From Alphaproteobacteria bacterium (GTDB lineage: Bacteria > Pseudomonadota > Alphaproteobacteria > SMXP01), in NCBI GenBank assembly GCA_028285305.1, contig JANQPV010000020.1:123230-187229 (forward strand): a stretch of 64,000 nt of DNA, in the 5' to 3' direction. Both the position numbers and the translations under genes were made by a program. Below the pieces are notes generated by a model. That model was not told the origin of the DNA, did not search any database, and worked only from the letters and a program-made list of their open reading frames with translations. Positions 42,114 to 51,516 of the stretch are shown one piece after another. Position 1 is the stretch's first letter. Every line of letters starts with the position of its first letter.

Positions 42114-43397
42114 ATGTCCGATCAACTCAAGATTCTCGTGATTGGCGCCGGCGGCCAAGTGACCTCGCGTACCGTTAAGGCTCTGGGCGACCATCAGGGC
42201 CTCAGCCAAGGGGGATGCCACTTTGTCTTGGCGGACATCTTCGAAGAAGCGGCGGCGCAAACCGCTGCGGCGATGCCTTCAGGGGCGTGCGAGACGCGAA
42301 AACTCGACATTTATGATGTTTCCACTCTGGAGCATGAAGTTGCGGCATCTGATTTTGTCATCCATGGTGCCGGCCCGTTCCATAAAACCGCTCGGCTCGT
42401 ACGCGAGGCCTGTCTAAAGTCGAGTACGGACTATATGGATATCGATGATGATGTGGAAAGCAGTCTAGACGCGATCGCATTGGATCAAAGAGCCAAAGAC
42501 TCTAATGCCGCACTCTATCCCGGATGTGGGGCCTCTCCCGGTCTGACCAATATCTTGGCCCGCCAGGCGATTGATCTCTTGGACGAAGTTCACGACGTCG
42601 AGGTGGCCTGGTGTACGGGTGATGAAGATGAGATGCAGATTGGGCGGGCCGTCCTTGAGCATACGATGCATATCGGTGCCGGTGACTGCGTCACCTGGCG
42701 AAACGGCCAGCAGGTGACCCATCGCAGTTTTGATGCCACAACGCTCTTTCCTCTTGGTGCAGATAAGATCCCTACCCGCCTCTATGAGTGCGCCCACCCA
42801 GAAACGATTGCGCTTCCCTACAGTTATCCGCACCTGCGCAATGTGACGTGTTGGGGCGCCATTATTCCCACTCCCCTTAACGGCGTCTTGAAGGGCGTTG
42901 CGCGCGCTGAACATGCAGGCAAAATATCCATGGACGAAGCCTGCGGTTTCTTTCAAGACGTCGTGGAAGGACGATTAGGTTCCCTTGAGGTCTGGCACTA
43001 CGCACTGGGCGGAGCAATCGATCAGATTCGAAAAGGGGAAAGCTCCGTCTCAACGTTTGTAGCGTATGTCGCCGCTCAACTGCGAGGCAAATCCACAAGC
43101 GCCCGTGACGGCATAGGGGCCCGCGCCTCGGGTGTTCTTGAAGGGCGCCCCGCTGAAGTCCTCATAACGTCTAACGATCATGAGGCTGGATCCGCGATAG
43201 ACACGATGGAAGCCGCAACCGGTTTGTCGCAAGCAGCCTTCTTTCTGCAAGCCATCGACCGGACCAAAAGCCGCGAACCTGGGTGCCATTTTCCCGAGGC
43301 ATGGAGCGACCCTGACCGTTTTCTTAGGGACTTAGCAAAGTTTGGAGACCGTACGTCTGCAGACATCATATGCGAACCTGACATACGGTTTACGTGA
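42114..43397 (+). CDS. Saccharopine dehydrogenase-like NAD(P)-binding protein
   Basis: A 427-residue saccharopine-dehydrogenase-family protein. ILVIGAGGQVTSRTVKAL is the dinucleotide loop, VIHGAGPFHKTARLVREACLKSSTDYMDI the conserved second motif of this superfamily, and YPGCGASPGLTNILARQAIDLL the third. The C-terminal half is the catalytic/dimerisation domain with no assigned residues. Family members act on saccharopine, homospermidine or, as trans-acting enoyl reductases, on lipids. Controlled, I infer, by the divergent TetR. Not part of an operon. Confidence 0.82.
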   Translation: MSDQLKILVIGAGGQVTSRTVKALGDHQGLSQGGCHFVLADIFEEAAAQTAAAMPSGACETRKLDIYDVSTLEHEVAASDFVIHGAGPFHKTARLVREACLKSSTDYMDIDDDVESSLDAIALDQRAKDSNAALYPGCGASPGLTNILARQAIDLLDEVHDVEVAWCTGDEDEMQIGRAVLEHTMHIGAGDCVTWRNGQQVTHRSFDATTLFPLGADKIPTRLYECAHPETIALPYSYPHLRNVTCWGAIIPTPLNGVLKGVARAEHAGKISMDEACGFFQDVVEGRLGSLEVWHYALGGAIDQIRKGESSVSTFVAYVAAQLRGKSTSARDGIGARASGVLEGRPAEVLITSNDHEAGSAIDTMEAATGLSQAAFFLQAIDRTKSREPGCHFPEAWSDPDRFLRDLAKFGDRTSADIICEPDIRFT

Positions 43398-43641
43398 TGG
43401 CGCATGCGGAGCGAACGATAGCGGGATAACGCGACAAACTCACGCTCACTCCGGGCGACCATCCGATAAGCCTTTGTCAGAGCCTTGATGATTTTTGGCT
43501 TTGGCCTCCTTGCGAAGTTTCCTGGTCTGCCGAAGATCTCTAGGCCCGCGCGAATAGAAGACAAAAACATTCGCTAGTGGCAGGCCGTTTACAAGACGGT
43601 TCGTGTGAACACAGATGGTGCGTTGGCCGGTACGCACGGTG

Positions 43642-44715
43642 TCACTGCAACCAATGCCAAACCCGGCCTTCCTTTTCTTTGGCAAGATCAACGCATGCGG
43701 CCGCTCCCAAAAAGTTGTCTGCGTCACTGTCCAACACGGGCCACCGATCCGTGCAGTCTTCAATCATGCAAATGCAACCAACCGCCCTCACCGGCTGGCT
43801 TGCTGTCGCGCCTCTCGCAAACACAACGACGGGGGCTTTCTCGACATCCAAGCGCTGAAATGCATCGTTCTGGTTGAGGTAATAGGTGTAGGAGTCGCGC
43901 CCCACTATGATGTCATGCACTGCTTCTCTCCGTTCACCTTCATCATTCTTGGTTTCGGGATCCTGTGCAAGCGACCGTTCTGCGTGACCCTCTATTCCTT
44001 GTTGTATTGAATCCGCCCAACGGCGGGTCAGACTTTTCAGCGCTGAAATATCGTCCTCCGTGTAATGTGGCAATTCGTAGAACAGCGTTCGGTTGGCTTC
44101 CCCCGTCAAATATCTGGGGAAATCGTCATGCACGTCCTCAACAAAAACATCTGTGAGCATCATTCCTCGATCATCCCCGTAGTGGCAAGGGCCTCCCATG
44201 ATGATCCAGTCTTCACCGCTACGCTCTTCGGCTCTCTCCGCCGCTGCGCACAAATTGTAAAAGCGGCCGACAATCGTCACATGCCTTGCTTGCAATTCTC
44301 CGCGCCGGATAGAGTCGTCGCCAAACTTTTCTATGATGAAGCGAGATGAAGGATCAAAGTAATGGGTCCCACTATCATCTGTTAGTGTGCCCATATAATG
44401 GTAGTAATTGAGCCATCGGAAGTATCCTTTCAATCGAACCCACTTGCAGACTGGTTCAAACTCTTCATTTGACTGCTGATTTTCTTGATACTCCTTATTC
44501 GATTGGTAAACCGCCGCAAAAAAGAGATCAGTCAGGTTATCTATCTCAATCGCCAGTTCGGGCGTGGAGCCTGGCGACCCAGGTTCAGGTTCTATCTGAC
44601 ACTTTGCTGAGGGATACCAAACCATAGCCACGTCTTCGAGGTCTTTGGCGTGGGCCATAGCGGCCACAATGCATGCGGATACTACTAAGAAGCACATCAT
44701 GAGCTTGGATGACAT
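43642..44715 (-). CDS. Exported protein of unknown function
   Basis: A 357-residue protein with a signal peptide (MSSKLMMCFLVVSACIVAAMAHA, cleaved about residue 23). The mature part is acidic and Cys-containing (YPSAKCQIEPEPG, FEPVCKWVRLKG, GPCHYGDD, VGCICMIEDC), which would permit periplasmic disulfides. FYNLCAAAERAEERSGEDWIIMGGPCHYGDDRGMMLTDVFVEDV reads like an OB-fold or lipocalin-type strand region, but I recognise no family. GGGAG precedes the ATG. Flanked by a saccharopine-dehydrogenase-like gene and a crotonase; role unknown. Confidence 0.7.
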   Translation of the reverse strand: MSSKLMMCFLVVSACIVAAMAHAKDLEDVAMVWYPSAKCQIEPEPGSPGSTPELAIEIDNLTDLFFAAVYQSNKEYQENQQSNEEFEPVCKWVRLKGYFRWLNYYHYMGTLTDDSGTHYFDPSSRFIIEKFGDDSIRRGELQARHVTIVGRFYNLCAAAERAEERSGEDWIIMGGPCHYGDDRGMMLTDVFVEDVHDDFPRYLTGEANRTLFYELPHYTEDDISALKSLTRRWADSIQQGIEGHAERSLAQDPETKNDEGERREAVHDIIVGRDSYTYYLNQNDAFQRLDVEKAPVVVFARGATASQPVRAVGCICMIEDCTDRWPVLDSDADNFLGAAACVDLAKEKEGRVWHWLQ

Positions 44716-44839
44716 TCTCGAGTCTCCCTAACATTCGTGTGTTTCCACCTTATCTCAAATTCTCCGAGCGGGCCAAAACCCTCGTGGAGAGCTGGTTTTC
44801 TTGCGCTCAAGACCGCGATGACCGTCTTTAGAGGATTCG

Positions 44840-45697
44840 TTATTGTGCCTTATTCATCGGTCTGTTTGCGGTCCAATCAAACGTGCCGCGGTCGCGTTCA
44901 TCGACGGCTTGCTTCCAGCCCACTTGCTCGGAGCGCTCTTTGAAGTTGATGCCTTCGGGCGAGTGGCGGGTGATGCCGTCAAAGATGGTTGCCAGCCGCT
45001 GCGTTTCGTTCATGCCCATGGCCTCGATCGCTTGGTTGATCACCATCTTCTGCATCATGAGTTGGTTTATTGGAACGGACGCCATGCGCTCGGCCAGCGC
45101 CTCAACCTCGCCGTCCAGTTCGTCTGCAGGAACCGCTTTGAGGACCAGACCCATGTCCGCCGCCTCGCGCCCCGATATCTTGTCGCCAGTAAAGAGCATG
45201 CGTTTGGCCTTCTCCGCCCCCAGACGATAAACCCACATAGCCGTGGTCGGGCAGCCCCACACGCGGGCAGGCATATATCCGATTTGGGCGTCTTCGGCCG
45301 TGACCACCATGTCGGCGCACAGAGCAATGTCGGATCCACCGGCGACGGCAAAGCCATGGACCTTGGCGATCACCGGCTTATGACAGCGAAAGATGGACAT
45401 GAACTTCTGCGTGTTGGCCCACATGAAGGCGTAATCCTGCATTGGATCCCAAGGCATGGATTGGGTCGCCTCTCCCGTTCCGTTGCCTTCCGCATAATAG
45501 GTGAGATCATACCCAGCGCAAAACGCCGGGCCGTTGCCGGATAGGATCACCACGTGGACGGCCGGATCCGATTGGGCCCTTTTCATCGCCTCTTCGATCA
45601 GGGACGGTAACTCGTCATCAATGGCGTTCATGACGTCGGGGCGGTTGAGCGTTACGCGCGCGACCCGGCCGTCCTGTTCGAAAACTACTTTTGACAT
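44840..45697 (-). CDS. Enoyl-CoA hydratase/isomerase (crotonase) family protein
   Basis: A 285-residue crotonase-fold protein. VTLNRPDVMNAIDDELP, GNGPAFCAGYDLTYYAEG (oxyanion-hole region with an insertion) and VHGFAVAGGSDIALCADMVV are seen; YMPARVWGCPTTAMWVYRLGAEKAKRMLFTGD occupies the catalytic-acid region without an obvious Glu, so the exact reaction is open. ATG 45695-45697 was selected over an upstream in-frame ATG because GAGGAACC precedes it. Divergent from the MFS transporter. Confidence 0.88.
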   Translation of the reverse strand: MSKVVFEQDGRVARVTLNRPDVMNAIDDELPSLIEEAMKRAQSDPAVHVVILSGNGPAFCAGYDLTYYAEGNGTGEATQSMPWDPMQDYAFMWANTQKFMSIFRCHKPVIAKVHGFAVAGGSDIALCADMVVTAEDAQIGYMPARVWGCPTTAMWVYRLGAEKAKRMLFTGDKISGREAADMGLVLKAVPADELDGEVEALAERMASVPINQLMMQKMVINQAIEAMGMNETQRLATIFDGITRHSPEGINFKERSEQVGWKQAVDERDRGTFDWTANRPMNKAQ

Positions 45698-45889
45698 TTT
45701 GAGGTTCCTCCGACTCGATAAGGCGCGTTCCGAAGCCAAAACCGGAACCGCCGTGCCTGTAACTTGTTGGTTCTCAAGTACTTACCCCTCGAGAAGATTT
45801 GAGCAAGTGGAGATGGACAAAGCTGCCAAAATACTATCTGTTTGGGAGTTGGGGAAAAGGCAGACGCCAACAGCAAAGGATGACAGCCG

Positions 45890-47326
45890 TTGACGCTGAC
45901 CGATCGAGATTCTGAAAAGCTAGGCCGCGGGAAAATCGCGGCTTTCGTTCTTCCCGCCGTGCCGATTTCTGCGCTCGGGCTTCCCCTGATGGTCCATCTG
46001 CCCCCCTTTTATGTTTCTCACGTCGGGCTCAGCGCGGCCGTGGTCGGGTCGGTCCTGTTCACCTTGCGACTTTGGGACATCATCACAGACCCGGTGCTGG
46101 GCATTGTCAGCGATCGGTTCCCAACCCGATGGGGCCGGCGGCGTCACTGGATCGTCATCGGCACACCCATCGTTATGCTCGCAACCACCTTCGTCTTTAT
46201 CCCCCCTGATGGGGCGGGTCCGCTGCACCTGGGGTTTTGGATGTTCATTCTCTATATAGGATGGACGCTGATCACCATTTCTCATATGTCCTGGGGGGCG
46301 GAACTGTCAGGCGATTATCACGAGCGCGCGCGCGTCCAAGGGTGGCGCGAGTTCGCTCTCGTTGGGGGCATGCTCGGTGTCCTTCTTTTGCCAGCAGTGA
46401 TGGAGTTGCTGATCGACGATCTGCAACATGCGGACTCGGTCAAAGCCATGGCGATCTTCATCTTGATCAGTTTGCCGATCGGTGTGGCGCTTTCCGTCGT
46501 ATTGGTAGGCGAACGCCCTTCGCCGGAACCCAAGCCTATCGATTGGAGCCAGGCGCTAAGAGCGCTGCGCCGGAATAGGCCGCTGCGTTATATATTGGCG
46601 GCCGATTTTCTGCGTTCTCTTGCCGTGGGCACGACCGGAACCTTGTACATTTGGTTTGCAACGCTTGCTCTCCAAATGGGTGGGAGCGCAAACACTCTGC
46701 TGCTGTTCTATTTCGCGACGGGTGTGGTGGCCGTGCCGCTATGGATTTGGGTCAGCAGTCAGTATGGAAAGCACAGGACCTTCTGCTACTCGATGATTTA
46801 TGGAGTCGTCGGCGTCCTCCCTCTGTTGTTTTTCCCGGCAGGAAATTACTGGGCGGCTATGATTGGGTTTGCTCTCTACGGCGTGGCCTACGGGGCGGCA
46901 TCGTTCTTCCCCCGCGCCATCATGGCCGACATCAAAGACGTGGATGCCGTTGAATCCGGAGAGGACCGCACAGGCGTCTACTTCTCTCTTATGACGTTGA
47001 CGGAGAAGATCGGCTATGCGACCGCGCTCTTGTCGCTGCCGCTCATCCAGTTTTTGGGGGTCGATACAACGCCCGATGGGGTGAATACGGCCCAGGACGT
47101 GTGGACTCTCAAGCTCATCTACATCCTTGTCCCGGCCATTACCTTCGGGCTTGCCGGATGGATCATGTGGCGATTCCCCCTCGACAAAAAGGCGCAAGAA
47201 GAGCTTCAAGTTCAGCTTGCGGACCGGATGACGGTGTTGGCCGCGGATCAGAACAAGAAGGCGGAAGCAGAAGAGAGCGCGCCGCCTCCCACGGTGCCGG
47301 CCAAACCGCAACCCGCTGGGGAATAG
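45890..47326 (+). CDS. MFS transporter, GPH/MelB-type (sugar:cation symporter family)
   Basis: A 478-residue MFS_2-type transporter with about twelve helices. LWDIITDPVLGIVSDRFPTRWGRRRHWIVIGTP is the D-P-x-x-G-x-x-S-D-R...G-R-R-R signature of the GPH family. The soluble C-terminal tail of about 40 residues is Glu/Pro-rich. Related proteins occur next to catabolic genes for aromatic or steroid compounds. TTG 45890 is the likely start (AAGGA about 9 nt upstream); no in-frame ATG is nearby. Convergent with the TetR gene (21 bp). Confidence 0.88.
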   Translation: MTLTDRDSEKLGRGKIAAFVLPAVPISALGLPLMVHLPPFYVSHVGLSAAVVGSVLFTLRLWDIITDPVLGIVSDRFPTRWGRRRHWIVIGTPIVMLATTFVFIPPDGAGPLHLGFWMFILYIGWTLITISHMSWGAELSGDYHERARVQGWREFALVGGMLGVLLLPAVMELLIDDLQHADSVKAMAIFILISLPIGVALSVVLVGERPSPEPKPIDWSQALRALRRNRPLRYILAADFLRSLAVGTTGTLYIWFATLALQMGGSANTLLLFYFATGVVAVPLWIWVSSQYGKHRTFCYSMIYGVVGVLPLLFFPAGNYWAAMIGFALYGVAYGAASFFPRAIMADIKDVDAVESGEDRTGVYFSLMTLTEKIGYATALLSLPLIQFLGVDTTPDGVNTAQDVWTLKLIYILVPAITFGLAGWIMWRFPLDKKAQEELQVQLADRMTVLAADQNKKAEAEESAPPPTVPAKPQPAGE

Positions 47327-47347
47327 GTGCAGGCGGGCGCGGGTTGT

Positions 47348-48007
47348 CTATTCGGTCAGTATCTTTATCTTCTTTAAGAGTACCTTCTTGAATAGAGGGG
47401 CCGCGTCGGCGGCCAGATTCAAGTATACTCCTAACAGGGCGATGCGCCGGAATTCTTTGACTCCGATTCGTCTACACGCCCACTCCCGGGATGCAGACTG
47501 ATAATTTCTAAAGATCTGTTCCCCGATTATTTTGGCGGGTATTTTCCCCTCCATCAGACCCAGCTTCTGAGCCGATGCCGCTGCCTTTTCTTGCATGGTC
47601 GCAGCGCGTCGTCCCAGTTTGTTCATTTCCCCTTGGGCCAGTCCGTGCCGTTGCATGTGATCCATCGCCAAGAGTGCGGCGCGATGAAAACCGGGATCGC
47701 TTTCCACACACCCGGTGGCAACAAACACTATCTCCTCTGCTTTTTCGAGCGGGTGTTCTTCGTTAATGCGGGTCAAGGCGTCTTCAATGACCTCGATCAT
47801 CTTAGCGGAGAGCTCGAGCAGGATTTCGTCTTTTCCGCCGATGAGATTGTAGATCGTCGGTACGGTTACGTTCGACGCAGACGCCAGCTTTCGCAGGCTT
47901 AATCCCCCAAATCCGTTTTTGCTCATTAGCGCTTGAGCCGTGCTCAAGATCCGCGCCCGCCGATCCGCTTTTGTCTCCGATTGCCTCATTTCGGTAAGGG
48001 TGCTCAT
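47348..48007 (-). CDS. TetR family transcriptional regulator
   Basis: A 219-residue TetR repressor with the HTH at about 15-60: ILSTAQALMSKNGFGGLSLRKLASASNVTVPTIYNLIGGKDEILLEL. The recognition helix ends in YNLIGGK rather than the usual Y-x-H/Y-F, a subgroup feature. AAGGTGA precedes the ATG. Divergent from the Rieske oxygenase; two similar dyads (48037 and 48074) lie between, so it probably represses the oxygenase and itself. Confidence 0.9.
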   Translation of the reverse strand: MSTLTEMRQSETKADRRARILSTAQALMSKNGFGGLSLRKLASASNVTVPTIYNLIGGKDEILLELSAKMIEVIEDALTRINEEHPLEKAEEIVFVATGCVESDPGFHRAALLAMDHMQRHGLAQGEMNKLGRRAATMQEKAAASAQKLGLMEGKIPAKIIGEQIFRNYQSASREWACRRIGVKEFRRIALLGVYLNLAADAAPLFKKVLLKKIKILTE

Positions 48008-48036
48008 ACGATTTCACCTTTTCAATCACGGATAAA

Positions 48037-48053
48037 TTTTAACACTGTACAAA
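48037..48053. promoter_or_regulatory. TetR operator 1 (imperfect) for the Rieske gene region
   Basis: TTTTAACAC-TGTACAAAA shares the left half-site TTTTAACA and the central C with the perfect palindrome at 48074; centres are 37 bp apart. Nearer the TetR start codon, so probably the autoregulatory site. Confidence 0.55.
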
Positions 48054-48073
48054 ATATGCAGACTCGTCTAGTG

Positions 48074-48090
48074 TTTTAACACTGTTAAAA
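48074..48090. promoter_or_regulatory. TetR operator 2 (perfect 17-bp palindrome)
   Basis: TTTTAACA-C-TGTTAAAA is exactly palindromic around a central C and lies 23 bp upstream of the Rieske oxygenase ATG, where it would block transcription or promoter clearance. Confidence 0.7.
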
Positions 48091-48112
48091 ATGGTCTGGA
48101 TTGGAGTACACC

Positions 48113-49306
48113 ATGCAGCATGATGAGCAAATCCGCGTCATCGAAGGCTTGATGACACATTTAGACAACGATACGAATGTGGATGCGGGGCGGCAGGTTA
48201 AAAATCCCGTCTCAGTCTATACGGACCCGGCGCGCGCCGTGGAGGAATGGCAGACCTTCTTTCAGTCTTATCCTCACGTGATCGGACTGTCTGATGATCT
48301 GCCGGAGCCGGGAACGTTCTTCACCAATGCGGATTTGGGAAAACCTATCCTTTGTATACGCGATAAAGACGGGCAATTTCGCGCGTTCTACAATGTTTGC
48401 CGACATCGGGGATCGGTCCTCGAAACGGCAGCGCGCGGGCATAAGCGACTCTTTACATGCCCGTTTCATGCGTGGTCCTATAGTTCCAGCGGTGATCTCG
48501 TTGCGGTTCCGAAAGAACATCACTTTGGCGAGATCGATCGATCCTGTCACGGCTTGGTCCCCCTTCCCTGTGTTGAGCGTTACGGAATTCTTTGGGTTCA
48601 TCCCGATAAGAACGGCCAGATCGATCTTGACGATCTGCTTGGGGACCAATTGTCGGAAGAATTGGCCTCGTGGGACTTAGGAACTTGTGCGAGGCGCGGC
48701 GAGACCATGTTTCCTCATGACTGCAATTGGAAACTCGCGATCGACACGTATGGCGAGACCTATCACTTTGAAGCGCTCCATAAAGATACGCTCAATTACA
48801 ACTTCTATGGAAACACGCAACTTTACGACACCTACAAGCGAAACCACCGAATGGCCCTGTGTATCCGCCCGATTGATGCGATGAGAACGCGGCCAAAGGA
48901 AAGCTGGCACGTACTTCAAGGTGCCCTGCCCGTCTATTACCTCTTTCCCAACATTCAGCTTCTGTTTGGGGCGGACGGCCCGACCCTCGTCCGCATTTAT
49001 CCGGATGCAGTGAACCCGAATAAAAGCCGTTCGGAAATCGGTTGGTATTCCTATCCAGACTCCGTCCGCGAGCGTGTGGGACCGGTCTTTGCCGAGTATA
49101 TGACTCAGATGAGCCTTGATGAGCGAATCCAAGCATTTGCAGCCGTGATCGAAGCGGAAGACTATGTGGCGGCGGCCAGCAATCATGTGGGTGCACTCTC
49201 GGGTGCGCAGGATCATGTCCTCTTTGGCCGAAACGAACCGGCACTGCATCATTACCACAATGCGTACAATGAGGCTTTGGGTTTGGCGCCGCTGGAGTGG
49301 GTGTAA
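48113..49306 (+). CDS. Rieske-type aromatic ring-hydroxylating oxygenase, alpha subunit
   Basis: A 397-residue oxygenase. The Rieske [2Fe-2S] ligands are C96-x-H98 (VCRHRG) and C116-x2-H119 (CPFHAW). The mononuclear iron site appears as ETYHFEALH, giving H218 and H223 with Glu215 at the position often held by the bridging Asp; a third acidic ligand probably lies near residue 345-360 (IEAEDYVA). It inserts oxygen into an aromatic or alicyclic substrate using electrons from a ferredoxin/reductase not encoded here, and no beta subunit is present. ATG 48113 with TTGGAG 8 nt upstream is preferred over 48101. Confidence 0.9.
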   Translation: MQHDEQIRVIEGLMTHLDNDTNVDAGRQVKNPVSVYTDPARAVEEWQTFFQSYPHVIGLSDDLPEPGTFFTNADLGKPILCIRDKDGQFRAFYNVCRHRGSVLETAARGHKRLFTCPFHAWSYSSSGDLVAVPKEHHFGEIDRSCHGLVPLPCVERYGILWVHPDKNGQIDLDDLLGDQLSEELASWDLGTCARRGETMFPHDCNWKLAIDTYGETYHFEALHKDTLNYNFYGNTQLYDTYKRNHRMALCIRPIDAMRTRPKESWHVLQGALPVYYLFPNIQLLFGADGPTLVRIYPDAVNPNKSRSEIGWYSYPDSVRERVGPVFAEYMTQMSLDERIQAFAAVIEAEDYVAAASNHVGALSGAQDHVLFGRNEPALHHYHNAYNEALGLAPLEWV

Positions 49307-49371
49307 GGACGTCGGCATTGTAAAGCCAGCGGGTACGCACGTGCGCATTCGTTGGAAACCCAATGTTGTCT

Positions 49372-50001
49372 CTAGGCTTCTTGGAGAATTCTAACGACCG
49401 TTCGCGCCAACATGTTTGCCGCCTCTGCAAGCAGTTCCGCCTCGTCCAATTCCGTCTCGTCGAAAACCATTTCAATGGCCGCATAGCCAAGCTCCACGCC
49501 AAGGCGACTCTTTGCATAGACTTGATCTTGATCGAGCGTTTCATTCCGGGCCCGAATCAAGCTCGTTAGAAACTGAGCTGCCTGTCGATGAGAATTGATC
49601 CGGACTTCCGCCAACACAGGACTTGCGTGCAGGCTGCGCATGATCCAAGCGCCGGCTGTCTGTGCCCGCGTGACCGCTACGGTCGCAACCAAGACATCAA
49701 GAATTGTGTGCTCAATATCGTCTTTTGAGAAGCTGCGCGGCTCCATCCCCTCAAAGAGTTCGTTTTGTGTGCGCATGAGTTGCTCGCCAAGTTCTTTGAG
49801 CACCGCATATTTGTTGGGAAAGTAGCGATAGAGAGCTGGCGGCGTCAGACCGGCGCGTTTGCAAATCATGTTGGTTGACAACCGTTCAAACCCAACCTCT
49901 TCCAGAAGCTCCGCCGCAGTCGCTAAAATGAGATCATAAGTCTTCTCACTTCTGCCTTGGCGCGGCTCGCTCCGTTTCTTGAGAGGTGGTGACGCGCTCA
50001 T
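49372..50001 (-). CDS. TetR family transcriptional regulator
   Basis: A 209-residue TetR repressor. HTH at about 20-65: LILATAAELLEEVGFERLSTNMICKRAGLTPPALYRYFPNKYAVLKEL, canonical. GAGGGG precedes ATG 49999-50001; the frame is open much farther upstream but without family sequence. Divergent from the lactone-oxidase operon, with a dyad and promoter between, hence probably its repressor. Convergent with the Rieske gene. Confidence 0.92.
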   Translation of the reverse strand: MSASPPLKKRSEPRQGRSEKTYDLILATAAELLEEVGFERLSTNMICKRAGLTPPALYRYFPNKYAVLKELGEQLMRTQNELFEGMEPRSFSKDDIEHTILDVLVATVAVTRAQTAGAWIMRSLHASPVLAEVRINSHRQAAQFLTSLIRARNETLDQDQVYAKSRLGVELGYAAIEMVFDETELDEAELLAEAANMLARTVVRILQEA

Positions 50002-50034
50002 ATTCCCCTCTTTTGAGGATCCCGAAAAACAGTG

Positions 50035-50072
50035 TTGACAATGCGCTCTTGTGAAATGATAGTCAAGACTAT
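50035..50072 (+). promoter_or_regulatory. Promoter and operator-like dyad of the lactone oxidase operon
   Basis: TTGACA (50035-50040), 17-bp spacer and GATAGT (50058-50063) form a plausible promoter. ATAGTC-AA-GACTAT (50059-50072) is a 6-2-6 inverted repeat lying on the -10 element, so a bound TetR dimer would exclude RNA polymerase. Confidence 0.6.
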
Positions 50073-50091
50073 TGTTTTGGAGGGCTGCTAA

Positions 50092-51516
50092 ATGTTGTCG
50101 CGACGAAGAATGATTCAGACGGGCGTCGGCGCGGGGGTTGTGAGCGCTATTCCTATCACTCAACATGTGGCCTGGGGAGAAAAGTCCTTCACACGGCCGG
50201 GCTACAACCCGAACTATCTTGAGCCGCCCGAGGGAGAACACACCTGGGCGAACTGGTCCGGCATTCAAAAGTCAACTCCGAAAGAGATCGCTTTGCCCCT
50301 GTCCGACGAAGAGTTGGCGGATTTGGTGCGTCGCACGACCGTCCGCATACGTCCTGTCGGAAGTGGGCATTCCTTCACGGGCCTCGTACCAAGCGAAGGG
50401 ATCATTGTGGATTTGTCCGGTCTTGAAGGTTTGCGCCAATTCGATCCCAAAACCGGCAATGCCACGTTCGGGGCTGGCACGAGACTGTTTCAAGCGGCTA
50501 CTGAACTTGCGGAACGCGGCCGTGCCTTTCCAAACCTGCCGGACATTGATGTCCAAACACTGGCGGGCACGTTCTCGACGGCGACCCACGGGACGGGAGC
50601 AACCTTGACCGCGCTGCATGACTACATAGTGAGTTTCGATATTGTCACAGCAAACGGAGAAATCCGCCGCATTTCCAAGGAGTCAGATCTTGATTTGTTC
50701 CAAGCCGGAAAGGTCTCGCTCGGGGCGCTGGGTATCATCACTCAGTACACGTTGAAGACGGTGCCAGTCTTTAGCTTGCGCCGGATCATGAGAATCGATC
50801 CAATCGAAGAGGTGCTTGCGACAATGGAGGAGCGAGCTGACCTGCATCGGAACTATGAATTCTTCTATACGCCCCACACAGGGTACGCAGCGGTACTCAC
50901 CCACGACCTACATGAAGGGCCCGTAAGTGGACGGGCAGAAAGCGGTGACGATGACTTCCTCCTGCAGCTGAAAGATCTCCGCGATACCTTTGGCTGGTGG
51001 CCTTGGCTACGGAGTAGCATTGCTCAAGCTGCTTTTCCGACAGGGGTGGTTGAGGATTCAAGCGATCTTTCTCACAATTTGCTCGCGACCGCCCGCCCGC
51101 ATAAGTTCAACGAAATGGAGTATCATTTGCCGCGGGAGAATGGCGTGGGCGTTTTGCGTAAGGTGATCGAAAAGCTCGATCGGCGCAAAGATTCGTTCTA
51201 TCCCGTCGAAGTGCGCTATGTGGCAGAGGACAATGCCTGGCTTAGTCCGTTTCAAGAGGGTCCGTCCCTTTCCATCGCCATCCATTCGGCGGCCGATGAA
51301 CCCTACGACTATTTCTTTTCCGAGTTCGAGCCCATGTATCTCGAAAATGGCGGCCACCCACACTGGGGCAAATTGCATTCGCTTGGCCGCAGCGAGCTCT
51401 CCGCCCGCTACCCGAGATTTGACCGGTTCGCAGAACTGCGAGAAACTTTGGATCCAGCGGACAAGTTCTTGAATCCGCATTTGGCAAAGTTGTTTGGTGT
51501 GACGTACGATGCTTGA
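50092..51516 (+). CDS. Tat-exported FAD-dependent sugar-lactone/alditol oxidase (D-arabinono-1,4-lactone oxidase family)
   Basis: A 474-residue VAO-family flavoprotein. It begins with a twin-arginine signal (LSRRRMIQTGVGAGVVSAIP). The FAD_binding_4 domain follows: VRIRPVGSGHSFTGLVP contains H93 in the GSGHS motif, the usual site of covalent flavin attachment, and GNATFGAGTRLFQAATELAERGRAFPNLPDIDVQTLAGTFSTATHGTG is typical. The C-terminal ALO domain includes ENGGHPHWGKLHSL, the family's HWGK substrate motif. It would oxidise an alditol or aldonolactone in the periplasm with oxygen as acceptor. First gene of a four-gene operon; 8-bp overlap with the next. Confidence 0.9.
   Translation: MLSRRRMIQTGVGAGVVSAIPITQHVAWGEKSFTRPGYNPNYLEPPEGEHTWANWSGIQKSTPKEIALPLSDEELADLVRRTTVRIRPVGSGHSFTGLVPSEGIIVDLSGLEGLRQFDPKTGNATFGAGTRLFQAATELAERGRAFPNLPDIDVQTLAGTFSTATHGTGATLTALHDYIVSFDIVTANGEIRRISKESDLDLFQAGKVSLGALGIITQYTLKTVPVFSLRRIMRIDPIEEVLATMEERADLHRNYEFFYTPHTGYAAVLTHDLHEGPVSGRAESGDDDFLLQLKDLRDTFGWWPWLRSSIAQAAFPTGVVEDSSDLSHNLLATARPHKFNEMEYHLPRENGVGVLRKVIEKLDRRKDSFYPVEVRYVAEDNAWLSPFQEGPSLSIAIHSAADEPYDYFFSEFEPMYLENGGHPHWGKLHSLGRSELSARYPRFDRFAELRETLDPADKFLNPHLAKLFGVTYDA

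Noticed and set aside
45880..45912. Eleven-codon frame overlapping the start of the GPH transporter (leader peptide?)
   Set aside because: No proper ribosome site for its ATG and no attenuator-like structure after it.
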